Assembly (NCBI GenBank): GCA_026120185.1
Contig: JANUWF010001659.1
Span: 4,960,001 to 5,024,000, forward strand
Length of the DNA: 64,000 nucleotides
Origin: Voacanga thouarsii
Taxonomy: Eukaryota; Streptophyta; Magnoliopsida; Gentianales; Apocynaceae
Reading direction: 5' to 3'
Positions 46,457 through 58,670 of the stretch are shown here, in pieces. Made by a program: the position numbers and the translations under genes. The stretch's first letter is position 1; each line of letters starts with the position of its first letter. Below the pieces are notes generated by a model. The model saw only the letters and a program-made list of their open reading frames with translations, did not search any database and was not told the origin of the DNA.

Positions 46457-46896
46457 ATGCAGACTCTAGGTGACCGTGCGTTCTTGAACTTGACTCCTAC
46501 TAGTGGAATCCTGAAACATCCCAGAGGAGGGAAGTTGAGTCCTAGGTATTTGGGACCGTTTCCGATATTGGAGAAAATTAGACCGGTTGCCTACCGATTG
46601 GATCTACCTGATGGTCTAACCGGGATGCATGATGTATTCCGCGTCTCTCATTTAAAGAGGTACAACCCCGATCCAAGTCATGTACTCAAAGAGGAACCAT
46701 TAGAGTTGCAACCAAATCTGAGTTATGTGGAGAGACCCGTCAAGATCTTGGATCGGAGTATTAAGACCCTTTGAAACAAGCAGATACCCAAGGTGAAGAT
46801 ACTTTGGGATCATCATGGAGCACAAGATGAAACGTGGGAAACGGAGGAATGGTTAAGACGGAAGTATCCGGATATGCTCGAAGGGCATGAAATCTG
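46457..46896 (+). pseudogene. Integrase C-terminus and chromodomain of Gypsy-B copy 1
   Basis: GILKHPRGGKLSPRYLGPF and AYRLDLP lead to HDVFRVSHLKRYNPDPSHVL, the gypsy GPY/F-type module. VKILDRSIKTL (TGA at 46771) NKQIPKVKILWDHH..QDETWETEE follows: a Tekay/Del-type chromodomain. A 26-base deletion between AGG repeats near 46470, relative to copy 2, shifts the frame upstream. TGA also at 46896. Confidence 0.8.
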
Positions 46897-46917
46897 AATT
46901 TCGGGACGAAATTCTCT

Positions 46918-46931
46918 TAAGGGGGAGGGGA
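46918..46931 (+). other. Polypurine tract of Gypsy-B copy 1
   Basis: TTAAGGGGGAGGGGA (46917-46931) directly before LTR 2. The last gag-pol codons read through it into the ATGTAA at the LTR edge. Confidence 0.85.
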
Positions 46932-49900
46932 TGTAATACCCCGCCCAAAACCACCTTTGACTATGGGGAAAAGCCAAGCATTGCATAGTATTTTGCATTT
47001 TATGTGGTAGCTTAGAATTATTTTATTTGCATGGATGCGTGTGAATTTTTCCGTTGCTCTTGCGTTTGAATTAATTGATGTGAAATAGTTGTGTTGCTAA
47101 AGATTTGGATAAGGGAGTTTTGGTCGAAGATTTGGAAGGATGAGTATTGGGGGGTGGTGAGAACTGATTGTAGAAAAACTTAGTATTGGAGTTGTTTTGG
47201 AATAGCGGGGAGGTTGGTGATTTCCTTTGCTGACCCGAGTTCGAATCCTACCTTTTGTAAAGTTAGTTTCTCGTCTTGAAAATTCCTTTCCTTAGAGTTT
47301 CCATGTCTTGGCCGAAAAAGATCTAGCAAACCTAGAGAAATTCTAGTGTCATTATTCCAAGGAAATAAGTCTCCATATTTATTTCCTAAATTTAAGGGCC
47401 TTGATGTGAATAAAGTTCACTTTTAATTTTCAGCTTTTATTCCTTAGGATTTTCGAAAAACCCCTAGCTAATAATTAAAATTTCAGCTTGAATGTAGCTA
47501 GATAGATCTTGCCATGGATAGTTGGAATTAATAAATCATTTTTCTAGTAGGAAACCTTGTTGATTTTAACCCTAGAACCTAAGCTAAAAATTTGGAAAAA
47601 AATTTCCAGCAAGTGCCGCCACTTCTTAGAGGAATTTTAGCTCAACTTAAACTCTTCCAAAGTTAGGAAATCTTATCCTAAATCCTTTAGCAAATCAGAT
47701 TTTTATTGCAATCCTAATTCAACTAGGATTTTCTTCCTAAACCTAGCAGAATTTCGGCAGCTTTGTGTTAACACAAGTTGTCCGAAATTCCAGCACCTTT
47801 AAGTACAATCCAACCCTTTAAACCCTAGCTCAAATCCCCTAAAACATCTTCCGTCAATTTAGATTATCTTTGCTGTGCAAAACCAGATTTTACTCACACA
47901 AATTCCACAATTTTGGCCAGCTAGGAAACCAGGATTTTCGACAGCTTTGTACAGAAAATTTCGGCTAGCCTTGTACTCCTATTCTAACCGAAATTCTGCA
48001 CACAAACACACCGAAAAACCCCAGCAGATCAAGCTATTTTTCAATGCCAAAAACCCTCATTTTTTCTCTGGAAATTTTGGCAGAATCACAGCCAAAACAA
48101 TCCAGAAATTCTTCCTCTCCTGTTCAGCAATTTCGCACAGCAAAACTACTGCACGCGCACAGAAATTTCAGCCCTAAAAACCTTTGCAAACTCTTTTTTG
48201 TTTGGCCAAAAATTCTGAACACAATCAGCCCTTCTCTTGAGCAATAGTTCGGCCAGCACAAGGGAGCAAGATTACAGAATTTTTTATCCCTTAAACCCTC
48301 TTAAAGTCGGCAGCAAGAAGGCATTCGTGAGCTGTAATTTTCGGCCTTGCTGTCCAAGAAACCTAAAGCCATTAGGAGTCTTTCTAAACATCACCATCTA
48401 ACCCTAAACCAATCTTCTCTAACTCTAAATCATATCGGCCGTCTATCCTCTCCAATCTACACAAAAAATTCCAGCAAGAACTCCACAAAAAATTTTCGAA
48501 AACCTCAAGAACAACACCTAGCAAAAACCAATCACCCTCCAAGGTAAGCAAAAACCAACTCAACTTCTTGATTCCTTTCTTCCATCAATTCTCTTCCTTT
48601 TCTTCTTTGGAATCACGGCATCTCAAGGCTGATTTCATCTCTTTATGCATTATCGGTCATAAGGAAGGAAAAAGGAGACAACTTTTCTCTTCTAATCCCA
48701 CGAACTCGGGACAATCACCATAGGAGCATCGGGATCTTGCTACCCGGTTGTTGTAAGGTACGAAAATACTTACCCTTAATGCTGGAATTAAGGTTTAAGG
48801 TAGTAGATGATGTTTATTACCTTGTTGAATATATGGTCATAGTATATGATCTTAGGGGATTGTGAATTGTTATGAAAATAAATGAGTTTGGCACATGTTC
48901 GAATTAGTTGAAGCCCTGATCATGATATTATATGGTTTAGATCAGGAGGATAATTGAGGAAAGAAAGCTGTGAATTTATCTCGTTTAGCTGAGGCAAATC
49001 AAGTATGTCCATGCATAAACACTTTTGTTAAATGTTGTGATGGCAGGTCTATATTGTGAAGCTTTGTAAAGCTATTGTTGAACTATGTTTGCTTGGGTTG
49101 TAAACGTGGATCTTTATTCTTTAAATGGTTTTGTCAAACTAACGATTTTATCAAGAAAACTATTCTTTTCCTTCCACTTTTTTCAAAGCCAAGGTTTGGA
49201 AATATTGTGAATCAGGAATTGACGGATATGTTCGTTGAGTACTCAATAAGGGTAGGCTGACAATACTAGTCTTGGAGGGCTAGAATAAGTCTTCTGGCAA
49301 GAGGCCACCTCCATAAGATAAGTTCTGCTTGAAAAGGCGACAGTATTGGTTGGTCAGGCCGGTCCGAGCTAGCATGTGTACCTGGTAAGGTATTATTTAT
49401 TTTCCCAGCATAGACACGCAGATGGTTTTGTTGGGTGTAGAGAAGGAGGAGTATCTCACCCGGTGAGCTGTACACTCACCTTGATCAGAACGCCCAACGT
49501 GTGGTAATCTGGTCCGGACAAGGTGCACAAAGTATGGTGCCTTGGCCATTTTGTTCTTATGGAGCCCAACGTGTGGTGACGTAACTGTTTATTCGAGTGG
49601 ATGATTGTTTTGTGTAAAGTAGGATTATGGAAAAACCCACTCTTTGCGAAAGAGAAATTATTTATGACTTGCCTAATATTTCTACAAATGTTTTCCGCTT
49701 TGCATACACGTACAGTTTTACACACCATGTGTACACACAGGACTTACTGAGATTTATTATCACACTATTTTACATCATGTTTTCAGGAGATAGACTGTGC
49801 TGAGTCAGTGGGGCATTGATAGTTGAAGCTTTTCTAATTATTGTCATCTTTGCTTAGGAGACATTTGTTGTTTAAGCTGTTGAATGATTAATTGTTTTTA

Positions 49901-50072
49901 TTTCGTTTTGCTCCAAGTTGAGCCTGATGTAATAAGAGTATTTCTTTATTTATTTGAGTTGAATATCTTGGAGGTTGCCTTTGTATTTTATACCTCGTTT
50001 TAAAGACCCCTTGTCCTATGGGACGGGGCGACATCCCCGCCCTTTTAGGGTACGTAGTCGTGGGGTGTTATA
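46932..50072 (+). repeat. Gypsy-B LTR 2 (shared middle LTR)
   Basis: 3.14 kb, TGTAATACCCC to GGGGTGTTATA. It is 3' LTR for copy 1 (polypurine tract on its left) and 5' LTR for copy 2 (primer site on its right). No target duplication at either edge. Its terminal TATA-for-TACA change is shared with LTR 1 but not with LTR 3. Confidence 0.9.
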
Positions 50073-50074
50073 AG

Positions 50075-50092
50075 TGGTATCAGAGAACAAGG
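50075..50092 (+). other. Primer-binding site of Gypsy-B copy 2
   Basis: TGGTATCAGAGAACAAGG, intact initiator-tRNA-Met type, two bases after LTR 2. Confidence 0.9.
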
Positions 50093-50173
50093 TTTCGGCA
50101 ATTACTTGACTTATGGGGTTCTATTTTCTTAAGTATTTTGATCTGGTGCTAATTTTTATCTTTTGTTTATAGG

Positions 50174-50962
50174 ATGGTCAAAAGAGTTGCATCGGCTGTC
50201 AGAGACTGGCCCGTTGGCTGTGGGAATCCACCTGCCCCACTACCTGTAGCTGATCCACCTGCGTCCGTTTCAGAGAGAGAGCGTGAGCCATCGGTGCTAG
50301 ATGACCCGGTGGTTGAGACGGAGATAGAGGTCGAGGAGAGCTTAGGGGAAGATGAGGGAGATGAAGAGATGATGGAATTGAGTGAGGGAGAGGTAGATGA
50401 GCTAGGGAATGAGGGAGATAATGAGAACGAGGGAGAGATGGCTGGGGTAGAAGGAGAGGATGAGGAGGTAATGGAGGTTCCCCGGACCCCGCAGATAGGG
50501 GAAGTTGATAGGACCCCTGCTTGCCATAACCCTAAAGGGGCCAGTGGTGAGGGATATACGCCGGGAGATGGGGTTGCCCCGGGAGAGAGAGACCTTAGGC
50601 AGTCAGATCTAGGAGGGGTAGATAAGGGGAAGAGGAAGCTGGAAGAGAGTCCTAAGGGGTGTGGACTCCGATATGGACTGGGCATAAATGCCATACTAAG
50701 AAGAGAGGGGTTGTTTGACCCGGTTGATTCAGGGAGTGAGAGGCCTGCGCCTAAGGGTGCTGTTAGATTAGCATTGGATGAGCTCTATGAGATGTCCATG
50801 AGAGCTAAGAGAGGCCGAGAGGGTGAGTCAGGGCAGCCAAGTGCGAGTGTTGGTTTCGTAAGGGATTACATAGGGAGACCCGATAGCTCCGTGGGTTGGC
50901 TTGTGGAACCGGCCTCTGACGACTCCGATGCTTCTGTTGAAACTAGGGAGAGTCAAACATAG
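50174..50962 (+). CDS. ORF0 of Gypsy-B copy 2: intact acidic pre-gag protein
   Basis: 262 uninterrupted codons, the longest ORF of the array that is clean from ATG to stop. Residues 41-100 are an E/D/G-rich acidic block. KGKRK (151-155) and AKRGR (211-215) are basic, nuclear-signal-like patches, and the tail is Ser/Asp-rich. The ATG lies two bases after an acceptor-like TTGTTTATAG (50172). A 312-base spacer separates its TAG from the gag ATG at 51275, so it is a separate product unless spliced. Gypsy-A has a similar acidic ORF in the same place. I recognise no domain. The Ser/Pro-rich frame on the opposite strand is its shadow. Confidence 0.65.
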   Translation: MVKRVASAVRDWPVGCGNPPAPLPVADPPASVSEREREPSVLDDPVVETEIEVEESLGEDEGDEEMMELSEGEVDELGNEGDNENEGEMAGVEGEDEEVMEVPRTPQIGEVDRTPACHNPKGASGEGYTPGDGVAPGERDLRQSDLGGVDKGKRKLEESPKGCGLRYGLGINAILRREGLFDPVDSGSERPAPKGAVRLALDELYEMSMRAKRGREGESGQPSASVGFVRDYIGRPDSSVGWLVEPASDDSDASVETRESQT

Positions 50963-51274
50963 AAGACTAGCAGCTTTTACTTTTCTTTCTTTGGGATTTG
51001 CATACCTTTGTTTGTTTATTTCTTTTAAGGGAACATGTTGCTCATAGAGCTTATTTATCATTTTAAATAAAAAGGGTATCATATGGGATAACCCTTTTTT
51101 TTCTGCAAAGAATGGTTTATATGAAAAGCATGAGTTTCGTTTATTGCTTGATTTACCCTTGCACGATATCATCACATTCTCTTTTAGATAAGTACATTGC
51201 TATCAACTGATCATGCATCTAAGCATATTCTTTTCCCCTTGGTAACTAACTGACGCTGAGTGAATGTGATTAAG
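50963..51274 (+). other. Spacer between ORF0 and gag, Gypsy-B copy 2
   Basis: T-rich, no ORF of note. It may serve as a second leader or contain splice sites for a gag-pol message. Deleted in copy 1. Confidence 0.5.
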
Positions 51275-51364
51275 ATGGCACCAAGATGAAGAATAGTTGT
51301 GTATAGCAGAACGGTGTAGGAGAGTGCATCCTCCACCCCAGAATTTGAGCAGATGCATCATTCC
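51275..51364 (+). pseudogene. gag: gag start of Gypsy-B copy 2
   Basis: 30 codons beginning MAPR, with TGA at codon 5 and TAG at codon 15 (from likely CGA and CAG), then ESASSTPEFEQMHHS. The frame continues in phase at 55723 after solo LTR S3. MAPRR-type starts are usual for chromovirus gag. Confidence 0.65.
51360..51364. repeat. Left target duplication of S3 (attcc)
   Basis: attcc versus gttcc at 55718-55722 (one change), with two extra bases (ct) between the LTR end CA and the right copy. The gag frame is restored exactly if this is the duplication. Confidence 0.55.
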
Positions 51365-53774
51365 TGTAACACCCCTCTACCTAGGCCCGACAGGGCCGGG
51401 GATGTCGCCCCGTCCAAAGGACAAGGGGTCTTTATAACTAGGTCACACAAAAGAAAATAAAAGTAATACTTTAAAATTGAACTTATTACAACCTAAAAAT
51501 ACATGAACAAATCCAAAATAAATTGTTCGCTACCATCTCTCAAAACAACACATAAGAAAAATAACATAAAGTCTTCAAAGCATAGGCAACAAATCTAGCT
51601 ATTCATCTCCACAGTAGGATCGACCTGAAAACATGGCATAAAAGGTGATGGGATAAAAACCTCAGTAAGTCCGTGTGTGCTTTGAGTGTTCAGTGAAAAT
51701 AGTTCGTGGATGCAAAATGTGAAAACTTTATAAGAGAAATATTAGCAAGCATTAAACATTAGTAAAAAACAAGAGTGGTGTTTTCGGCTTTTCCAGCCAT
51801 ACATAATTTATAAGATCAACCACTCAAAAGAAAGGATTATGGGTTACCACACGTTGGGCCCTATAACCGGATGGTCAGTATGCCACACTTTGTGCATACT
51901 GCCGGTCAGAATGCCGACACTTTGTGCAGACTAACAAAAGGTAGGTGATCGGCCTACCGGGCAAGACACTCCTCCTTCTCTATACCCAAGCAACAACCGG
52001 GTGTCCATTTCGGCAAAACACAGTCACTTGACTGAAATAAAAACTGCTAGCTCGGACCGGCATGACTAAGTAGTACTGACGTTTCTCTAAGTTGAGTTTT
52101 ATCTTCTGGAGGTGTCCTCCTGCCAGATGACTCACTCTTGCTCTTCAAAACTAGTACTACTAGCCTACCCTTATTGAGTACTCAACGTTTGATTGTCCTA
52201 CTTTGGAGAAAACTGATAAAATATAGCTTTGCTTGAAAATGGCAATCAAGGGTTTCTAAAGTCCATGCCAAAATCAGTTTTAGAAATAGTTCAGTGTTTG
52301 AGTAAAACTGCTTTGAAAATTTTCAAATAATTGGTTTGACTGAATCAAGAAAAGAAAAAGTCCTTAATTACCTTTACCAAATCAGTATTCACATACTTCA
52401 TGTTTAGCTTACCATGGTAACCTTTTACAACAAACAATTTTTATGCAGGAGCTTACCTGATCCTTTGCTTACTCAAATTCAAAAGTCTTCCAAAGCTGAC
52501 CTAACCCCGCCTGGGGTAAACACAAGACATAAGGTTACACTCAAGCTATATTCACTTACACAAATAATCCTAGTTCAACTTATTACAATCATGACCCTAA
52601 TGTTCTAAGCTATAAGGCTAGATGATAAAGAATTTTATAAAATAAGTCTAGTTTAATAAGTTAAAATAACTAGGGTTTTTAAAATAATTGCTAATAAATT
52701 ATAGACTCAAATAATAATTCTTGAGGATTATTATTAATAAATAAACTAAGGTTTGAATATTGAATAATACCAAGCCCTAGATAATATTAATAAATGGTAA
52801 TTTAAAAAAAATAACTTTATGGTAAATAAATAATAAGTTACAAATAAATTTTAATTAATTTTTTAATAGATAATAAATAATTAGTAATAAATAAAATTAA
52901 TAATAAATGAATTATTTTAAAATTTTAATTAATAAATAACAAATAGATTTTAATATAAATAATATTTAGGAATATAGGTAAAAGTTTTGACTAGGGCTTA
53001 CAAGGTCATTAATTAATTCTAATATTTTATTTATTATTATTTATATAAAAGATTTATCTATTATATATATATATTATTTTTAACAAAATATTTTATTTAT
53101 TTGATAAATAAAATATTAATATTCCAATCCAAATCTTCCTAGAGTTTCAAATTTTATAGAGAAAAATATAGTAGTAATTCTAATTAAAGTAATAAAATTT
53201 GTTAATAAAAATAACCTACACTTAACAAGAAAATAATCTCTCACCATGATTTTCCTATTGCTAGAAGGGATTCATGAACACATTCTCCATCATCAAACAA
53301 TATACTAATCCATTCATGAACATACACCTGAACTATCTCATACCATCACATGGCCAAAATCCTACTAAGCATAATCATCAATCATGGTTTCCATGGAAAA
53401 ATAAGAACATAAAAGCCTAATCACCTTTGGTGTCATGGTCTCTAACATGCTTCAAACATCCATAAAATTTCATTAAGCACGAAGAACATACATTGATTCG
53501 AAAGGAAAACACATACATCCTAGTCATATACAACAATCATCATGTCATAACTCCGTCCCCTTAATCCACATGCATATACTCAATCCCTTATCCATATTTC
53601 ATTCTTCCCATCAATATCTAAGAGACATGAATACTGAATTAAAAGAAGGATTAAAGGAAAATACTTGATTTGATGAACACTTCGATGAAGAATTAAGAAG
53701 GTCCACACGATTGAGAGCCTTGAATGATCCAATGGGAAAACGGCCATGGTTGATGGTTGATCAACCATTTCAGT

Positions 53775-53813
<39 letters not shown>

Positions 53814-55715
53814 ATTAGAACAGTACAATAGAATGGAAGAAGATGACCAAGAAGGTTGTTCTTGACTTACCTTGTTGATGTTCTTGAGACATTCAAAGAA
53901 AAGCTAATTTTGATCCGTTCGAAAATTCTTGTTTGCGAGGTTTTATGTTATAAATACCAGAAATGAAGTTTAGAGATTAAATGGAAGTGATTTGGAGTAT
54001 TTAAGAGTGATTGGAGGTGTTTAGAGTAGGGTTAGGCTTGAAAAAGGTTAATGTGTGTTCTTGGTGTTCTAGGTGAAAATGGAGAGAATTGGGAAGAAGT
54101 GCTGCACGAATTTTGGTAGAGGGCTGGCCGAATGGTATGGAGTGAATGAGGGTTTCGATTTTCAGCAAGAAGGAGAGAGAATGATCAGATTTTTTTTTTT
54201 TAAATTTAAATGGAGTTAATGGTGGAGATGTTTAAGGTAAGAGGTTAGCTATGATGTTTGATCAAGAGAGGTTTCTATGGTCTTCAATGGTGCCGGCTGA
54301 ACATGGTGGTTTTGCTGAATTAATTGAAGGTTAATGTTGCTCCAAGGCTGGCCGAAATTCAGTCTTAAATGGTAGAGAAAATTCTGGTTTATTTGCCTAC
54401 TACGAGAGTGATTTTAATGGAGTAAAATGCTGAAATTATTTGAAGTTCAAAAAGAGTTTGAATGGAGTGATCTTAGAAGTGTTTTGTGGTGTGGCTATGG
54501 AGTCCATATGCTCAAGGTAAGTGTGGGGTTAATGGTGTTCAGTCTACAGCTGAGCAAGGTTCAATTTTACAGAGGTTGAAGGTGATTTTCGGCCTAGGCT
54601 AGAAGGGAGCAAAGCTGGAAAATTCTGGTTTCATGCATCAAGAGTTTCGAAGGCTATGCAGAATTTCTGTGCAGAATTTCTGCACACCTTCAACCCGATT
54701 TGCAGCTGACTCTTGAGGGAGTTTGAAGGTCTTTCTAAGGTGGTTTTCCAGCCTTAATGTTGGAGAAATATTGAGGAGTTTTGCTGGATTGAAGATGAAT
54801 CAAAACAACTTCATTTACTTGGTTGAAAGCTGCAAAAATGACCAGAATTTTTTCCTGGTTTTGTGCAGTTTGTGCAGTCCGAAAATTGCACAGATTTTCC
54901 AGCCTTCAAGCCAAATAAAATGACCATTTTTCTGGAAGAAAATGAGTGGATTTACTGGCTGAATTTTCAAAGAAACAGTCTGCAAATATTCTGGAAAATT
55001 TCCAGATTTTCTTTTACTATAAGATGAACAACATGAAGGTGAGTTTGATTGTGCTATCATAGTGATTGATTTTCTCTTGGAAACCCTTTCTATTTCTCCT
55101 CCTACTTTCGGCCAACTTCCCAACCTCCAAAGCTGATTTTCAAAATTCAAGGTGGAGGAGTTATCACAGATTTTTTTTGGAATTTAAAAGAAAGGATTTA
55201 ATGGTTTTGAATTATAAAGATGTTAGGACAAGCTAGTGGTAATAAAAAGGACAAGAATTCCACTAGAATTCTTTTTAGGACATGAGGATAATATTACGAC
55301 ATTCTCTTCATGTCTCCCCTAAAACAACATTCCTATTTCCATGAAATGCAAGAAAACAAAAATTCAAACTTAGTTAAGATAATCATGACAAAAGCTTAAA
55401 TGATGGGATTTGAACTCATGACCTTAGAAATTAATTCACCAAGCTCTAACCACTAAATCACAATAACTCTTGTTGTTATTTCCTCACCCACATTTTCTTC
55501 CTATTTAATCCTCAAGCTTTCTTCCTATTTTGACCTCAAGCAAAATTACCATTTTACTCTTCCTACTCGATAAACATAACTAAGCATTTTAACCTATAAT
55601 CCACAACTTTAAAGCACATAGAATCATTTAAAATAAAAACATATATATTCATGCAAAATAATATGATATGCATCCTGACCCCCTTAATCTAGGGTTGGCT
55701 TTAGGCGGGGTTTCA
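51365..55715 (-). mobile_element. Solo LTR S3, minus-strand chromovirus LTR
   Basis: Plus strand reads TGTAACACCCC...GGCGGGGTTTCA, the reverse complement of a Gypsy-B-like LTR. The 'gatgtcgccccgtccaaaggacaaggggtc' block near 51402 mirrors the Gypsy-B LTR end near 32110-32155, and 'ccacacgttgggc' near 51848 mirrors its 'cccaacgtgtgg'. At 4.35 kb it is longer than the Gypsy-B LTR. No partner LTR or internal region, hence solo. 52600-53230 is extremely AT-rich. It has no supported gene; the short frames in it are not conserved. Confidence 0.8.
53779..53812. repeat. (AG)n microsatellite in S3
   Basis: 17 uninterrupted AG units. Confidence 0.9.
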
Positions 55716-55717
55716 CT

Positions 55718-55722
55718 GTTCC
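55718..55722. repeat. Right target duplication of S3 (gttcc)
   Basis: Partner of 51360-51364. Confidence 0.55.
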
Positions 55723-56743
55723 ACCCCCGACGTGGAAGAGCACCAGCCACGTGAGCAGGAATTAGCTTTGGAGAGGTCACGAGATGTGACCATGGGTCAG
55801 GCTTTTGACAAGATGGCCTCGATCCTACAGAATCTAACGGAAAGAGTGGATAAGGTGGCCAAGAAACCACCGCGGGGAGAGGATGAAGCTCTGGAGCATT
55901 TCCTGAAGTTCAAGCCTCCCACATTCCAGGGGGAGGTAGAACAGGATGAGAAAGCCGAGCAGTGGATTGAGTAAATGGAGGACATCTTCGCTTCATTGCA
56001 GCACTCGGAAGAGAAGATGGTGAAGTTTGCTGCTTTTCGGCTGAGGGGACCGTCTCGAGCATGGTGGCAGCGGGTACAGAGTGATTGGGATAGAGAAGAG
56101 CAGGAATGGACATGGAATGACTTTATGGAAGCCTTCCGGGCCGAGTACATTCCTCGATGGGTGGCTGAGAAGTGGGAGGACGAATTCTAGACCCTCAGGC
56201 AGGGAGGCATAACCGTGGCCCAATATGCAGCCCGATTCATGCAGTTGTCCAAGTACTGCAAGTGCTTGGTAGATACGGAGCAGAAGCGCACCCGGCAATT
56301 CGTGAAAGGGCTTAGGCCAGAGTTGAGGAAGGCATTGGCTCCATCACCGCCTACATCGAACACCGCCACCGTGGACGCAGCTTCCCGGACGACCGGTGAG
56401 TAGACCCTTCCAACCGAATCGTCCAGCTATGAGGCCTTCAAGTAACAAGCGACCCGCGACCTCTATGCCTTGGGGAAATCGGGGCAAGCAGCCTCGAGTG
56501 CCAGTAGCAGGACCGATGCAAGGTAGCCTGAATTGCCAGCTTAGTGGGAAGCGAGGCCACACCGAAAGAAACTACTGGGGTAATGGGGGTGCGAGGAGGT
56601 GCTTTAATTGCGGGGACCCGGGACACCTGAGAAACATCTGCCCTAAACCCTTAAGGATTGAGCAAACCGCGCCGGCCCAACCAATGGGAGGAAATAGAGG
56701 CGCCGCTGCTGGACTAGCCGGAGCGGGAGGCCAGAAGCCTTAG
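55723..56743 (+). pseudogene. gag: gag of Gypsy-B copy 2, main part
   Basis: Resumes the gag frame with TPDVEEHQPREQELALERSR, then FDKMASILQNLTERVDKVAK, FLKFKPPTFQGEVEQDEKAE and the capsid segment AFRLRGPSRAWWQRV. Stops at 55972 (TAA) and 56188 (TAG, CAG in copy 1), and a deletion of about 20 bases near 56388 that shifts the frame. The second knuckle is intact, CFNCGDPGHLRNIC; the first is degenerate as in copy 1. Ends KP-TAG at 56741-56743. Confidence 0.85.
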
Positions 56744-57419
56744 GTGAAGGCCAAAGTTTTTGCCCTGAACCGAGAGGAAGTCGAAGCAGACGCCGCAGTG
56801 ATTGAAGGTAACCTTTCTATCCAAGGTTGTCTTGTTAATGTTTTGATAGATCCAGGATCCACACACTCGTATGTATGTAAAGTGTGTGTATCACATCTGG
56901 GTTGGGAAGGAAATGAGCTACATTATACCCTAGTAGTTAGTTCCCCCTTGGGAAAGGTGGTGGAAGCAGGCAAGAAAATAGGAAGTTGTGGAGTTGAGGT
57001 AGGGAAGGAGATTCTGGAGACCGACCTTATAATCCTGCCCATGGATGATTATGACTTGATCTTGGGCATGGACTGGATGTCGAAACACAAAGCTCGGGTG
57101 GATTGCAAGATCAAGACAGTGCAGTTTGTGAGACTTGGACGGGATGTAATTGAATTCAATGGCAAGCGAACGAAGGAACTGAAATTTCTTATTGCTGGTG
57201 CGAAAGCCCGGAAGTTACTCAAGAAAGGATGTACGGGATATTTAGCGTACCTCCTGAACAAAGCTAAGGACCAGTGTACCTTGAAAAGTACGGAGGTAGT
57301 AAAAGACATTTCGGATGTTTTCCCTGCTGAGCTCACTTCCCTACCCCTTGAGTGGGAAGTTGAGTTTACCGTGGATCTGATTCCCGGAGTAGAACCGATG
57401 TCAAGAACCCCTTGTCGGA
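56744..57419 (+). pseudogene. Protease of Gypsy-B copy 2
   Basis: Open from 56744, with VLIDPGSTHSYVC (D-P-G as in copy 1) and DLILGMDWMSKHKARVDC. It reads without a stop into RT (frame open to 57547), unlike copy 1. The first codon follows the shared TAG. Confidence 0.85.
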
Positions 57420-58655
57420 TGGCACCAACGGAGCTGAAGGAGTTAAATGAGCAATTGAAGGAATTGGTAAGGCAAGGCTACATCCAGCCGAGTATGTCGT
57501 CGTGGGGAACCCCGTGTTGTTTGTCAAGAAGAAAGACGGAGCTTTGAGGCTATGCATTGACTATCGGGGATTGAACAATCTAACGATAAAAAATAAGTAC
57601 CCTCTACCCTTGATCGATGAGTTGTTTGATCAATGCAAGGCACCGCTTGCTTTTCGAAGTTGGACCTACGGTTAGGATACTACCAGGTGAGGATCAAAGA
57701 AGAAGATATTCCTAAGATTGCATTCAACACACGGTATGGCCACTACGAATTTGTAGTAATGCCATTCGGTGTAACCAACACACCAGTAGTATTCATGGAT
57801 TTGATGCATCGCATTTTCCAACCATACCTGGACAAGTTCGTGGTTATATTCATTGATGACATTTTAATCTACTCCAAAAGTCCGGAGGACCACGCGGAGC
57901 ACTTAAGATTGGTCCTACAGAAGCTGAGGGAATTCAAGCATTACGCCAAGTTTAGTAAGTGTGAGTTTTGGCTGAGCTCGGTGTCTTTCCTTGGTTACGT
58001 GATATCCAAAGAGGGGATCAAAGTGGACCCTGCCAAGGTTGAAGCCGTAGCTAACTAGAAGCAACCGGAGAACATTACCGAGATACGATGTTTCCTTGGA
58101 TTGGCCGGGTACTATCGGCGTTTCATTAAAAATTTCTCTACTCTAGCTTCACCAATGACGCGACTGTTGAAGAAGGATGTCGCTTTTACTTGGAGTGAGA
58201 AGTGCGAAAAGAGCTTCCAAGAACTTAAGAGGAGGTTGATTACAGCACCCGTGCTGAGTTTGCTTGAGGCTGATAAGCCCTATGCACTCTATACAGATGC
58301 ATCCAAGGAAGGACTAGGAGCTGTGCTGATGCAGGAAGGGAAAGTCATAGCTTATGCATCTAGGAAGCTAAAGCCGCACGAAGCTAATTATCCCACGTAT
58401 GACCTGGAGCTAGTAGCTATAGTGTTCGCCTTGAAGAAATGGCGACATTACTTGTACGGTGCGCAGTACAAAGTTTTCAATGACCATAAGAGTTTGAAGT
58501 ACATCTTCACGCAAAAGGACTTGAATCTCCGACAGCGTAGGTGGATGGAGTTCCTGGAAGAGTATAAGTGCCCTATTAACTATTATCCGGGTAAAGTGAA
58601 TGTGGTAGTAGACGCTCTAAGTCAGAAGGTGAAAATGGCACACTTGAGAATATAG
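57420..58655 (+). pseudogene. Reverse transcriptase and RNase H of Gypsy-B copy 2
   Basis: RT starts [17 protein letters not shown]. Single-base deletions near 57512 and 57632 shift the frame. The open piece 57633-58058 has [19 protein letters not shown], the catalytic [11 protein letters not shown] near 57848 and [15 protein letters not shown] at 58056 replaces a Trp. RNase H in 58101-58655: [48 protein letters not shown]. Catalytic residues are kept. TAG at 58653 (CAG in copy 1), then the shared TAG at 58671. Confidence 0.85.
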
Positions 58656-58670
58656 GAGGTGTCGGTAGTC

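Noticed and set aside
46932..50072. Two independent Gypsy-B insertions instead of one array
   Set aside because: No target duplication flanks LTR 2, and only the outermost ends match (gacga). An exact head-to-tail insertion at an LTR edge would be needed.
50167..50694. 175-codon Ser/Pro-rich frame on the minus strand
   Set aside because: Exact antisense of the acidic ORF0. GAG/GAT-rich codons give Ser/Pro/Leu in reverse; the same shadow appears opposite copy 1 at 32314-32610.
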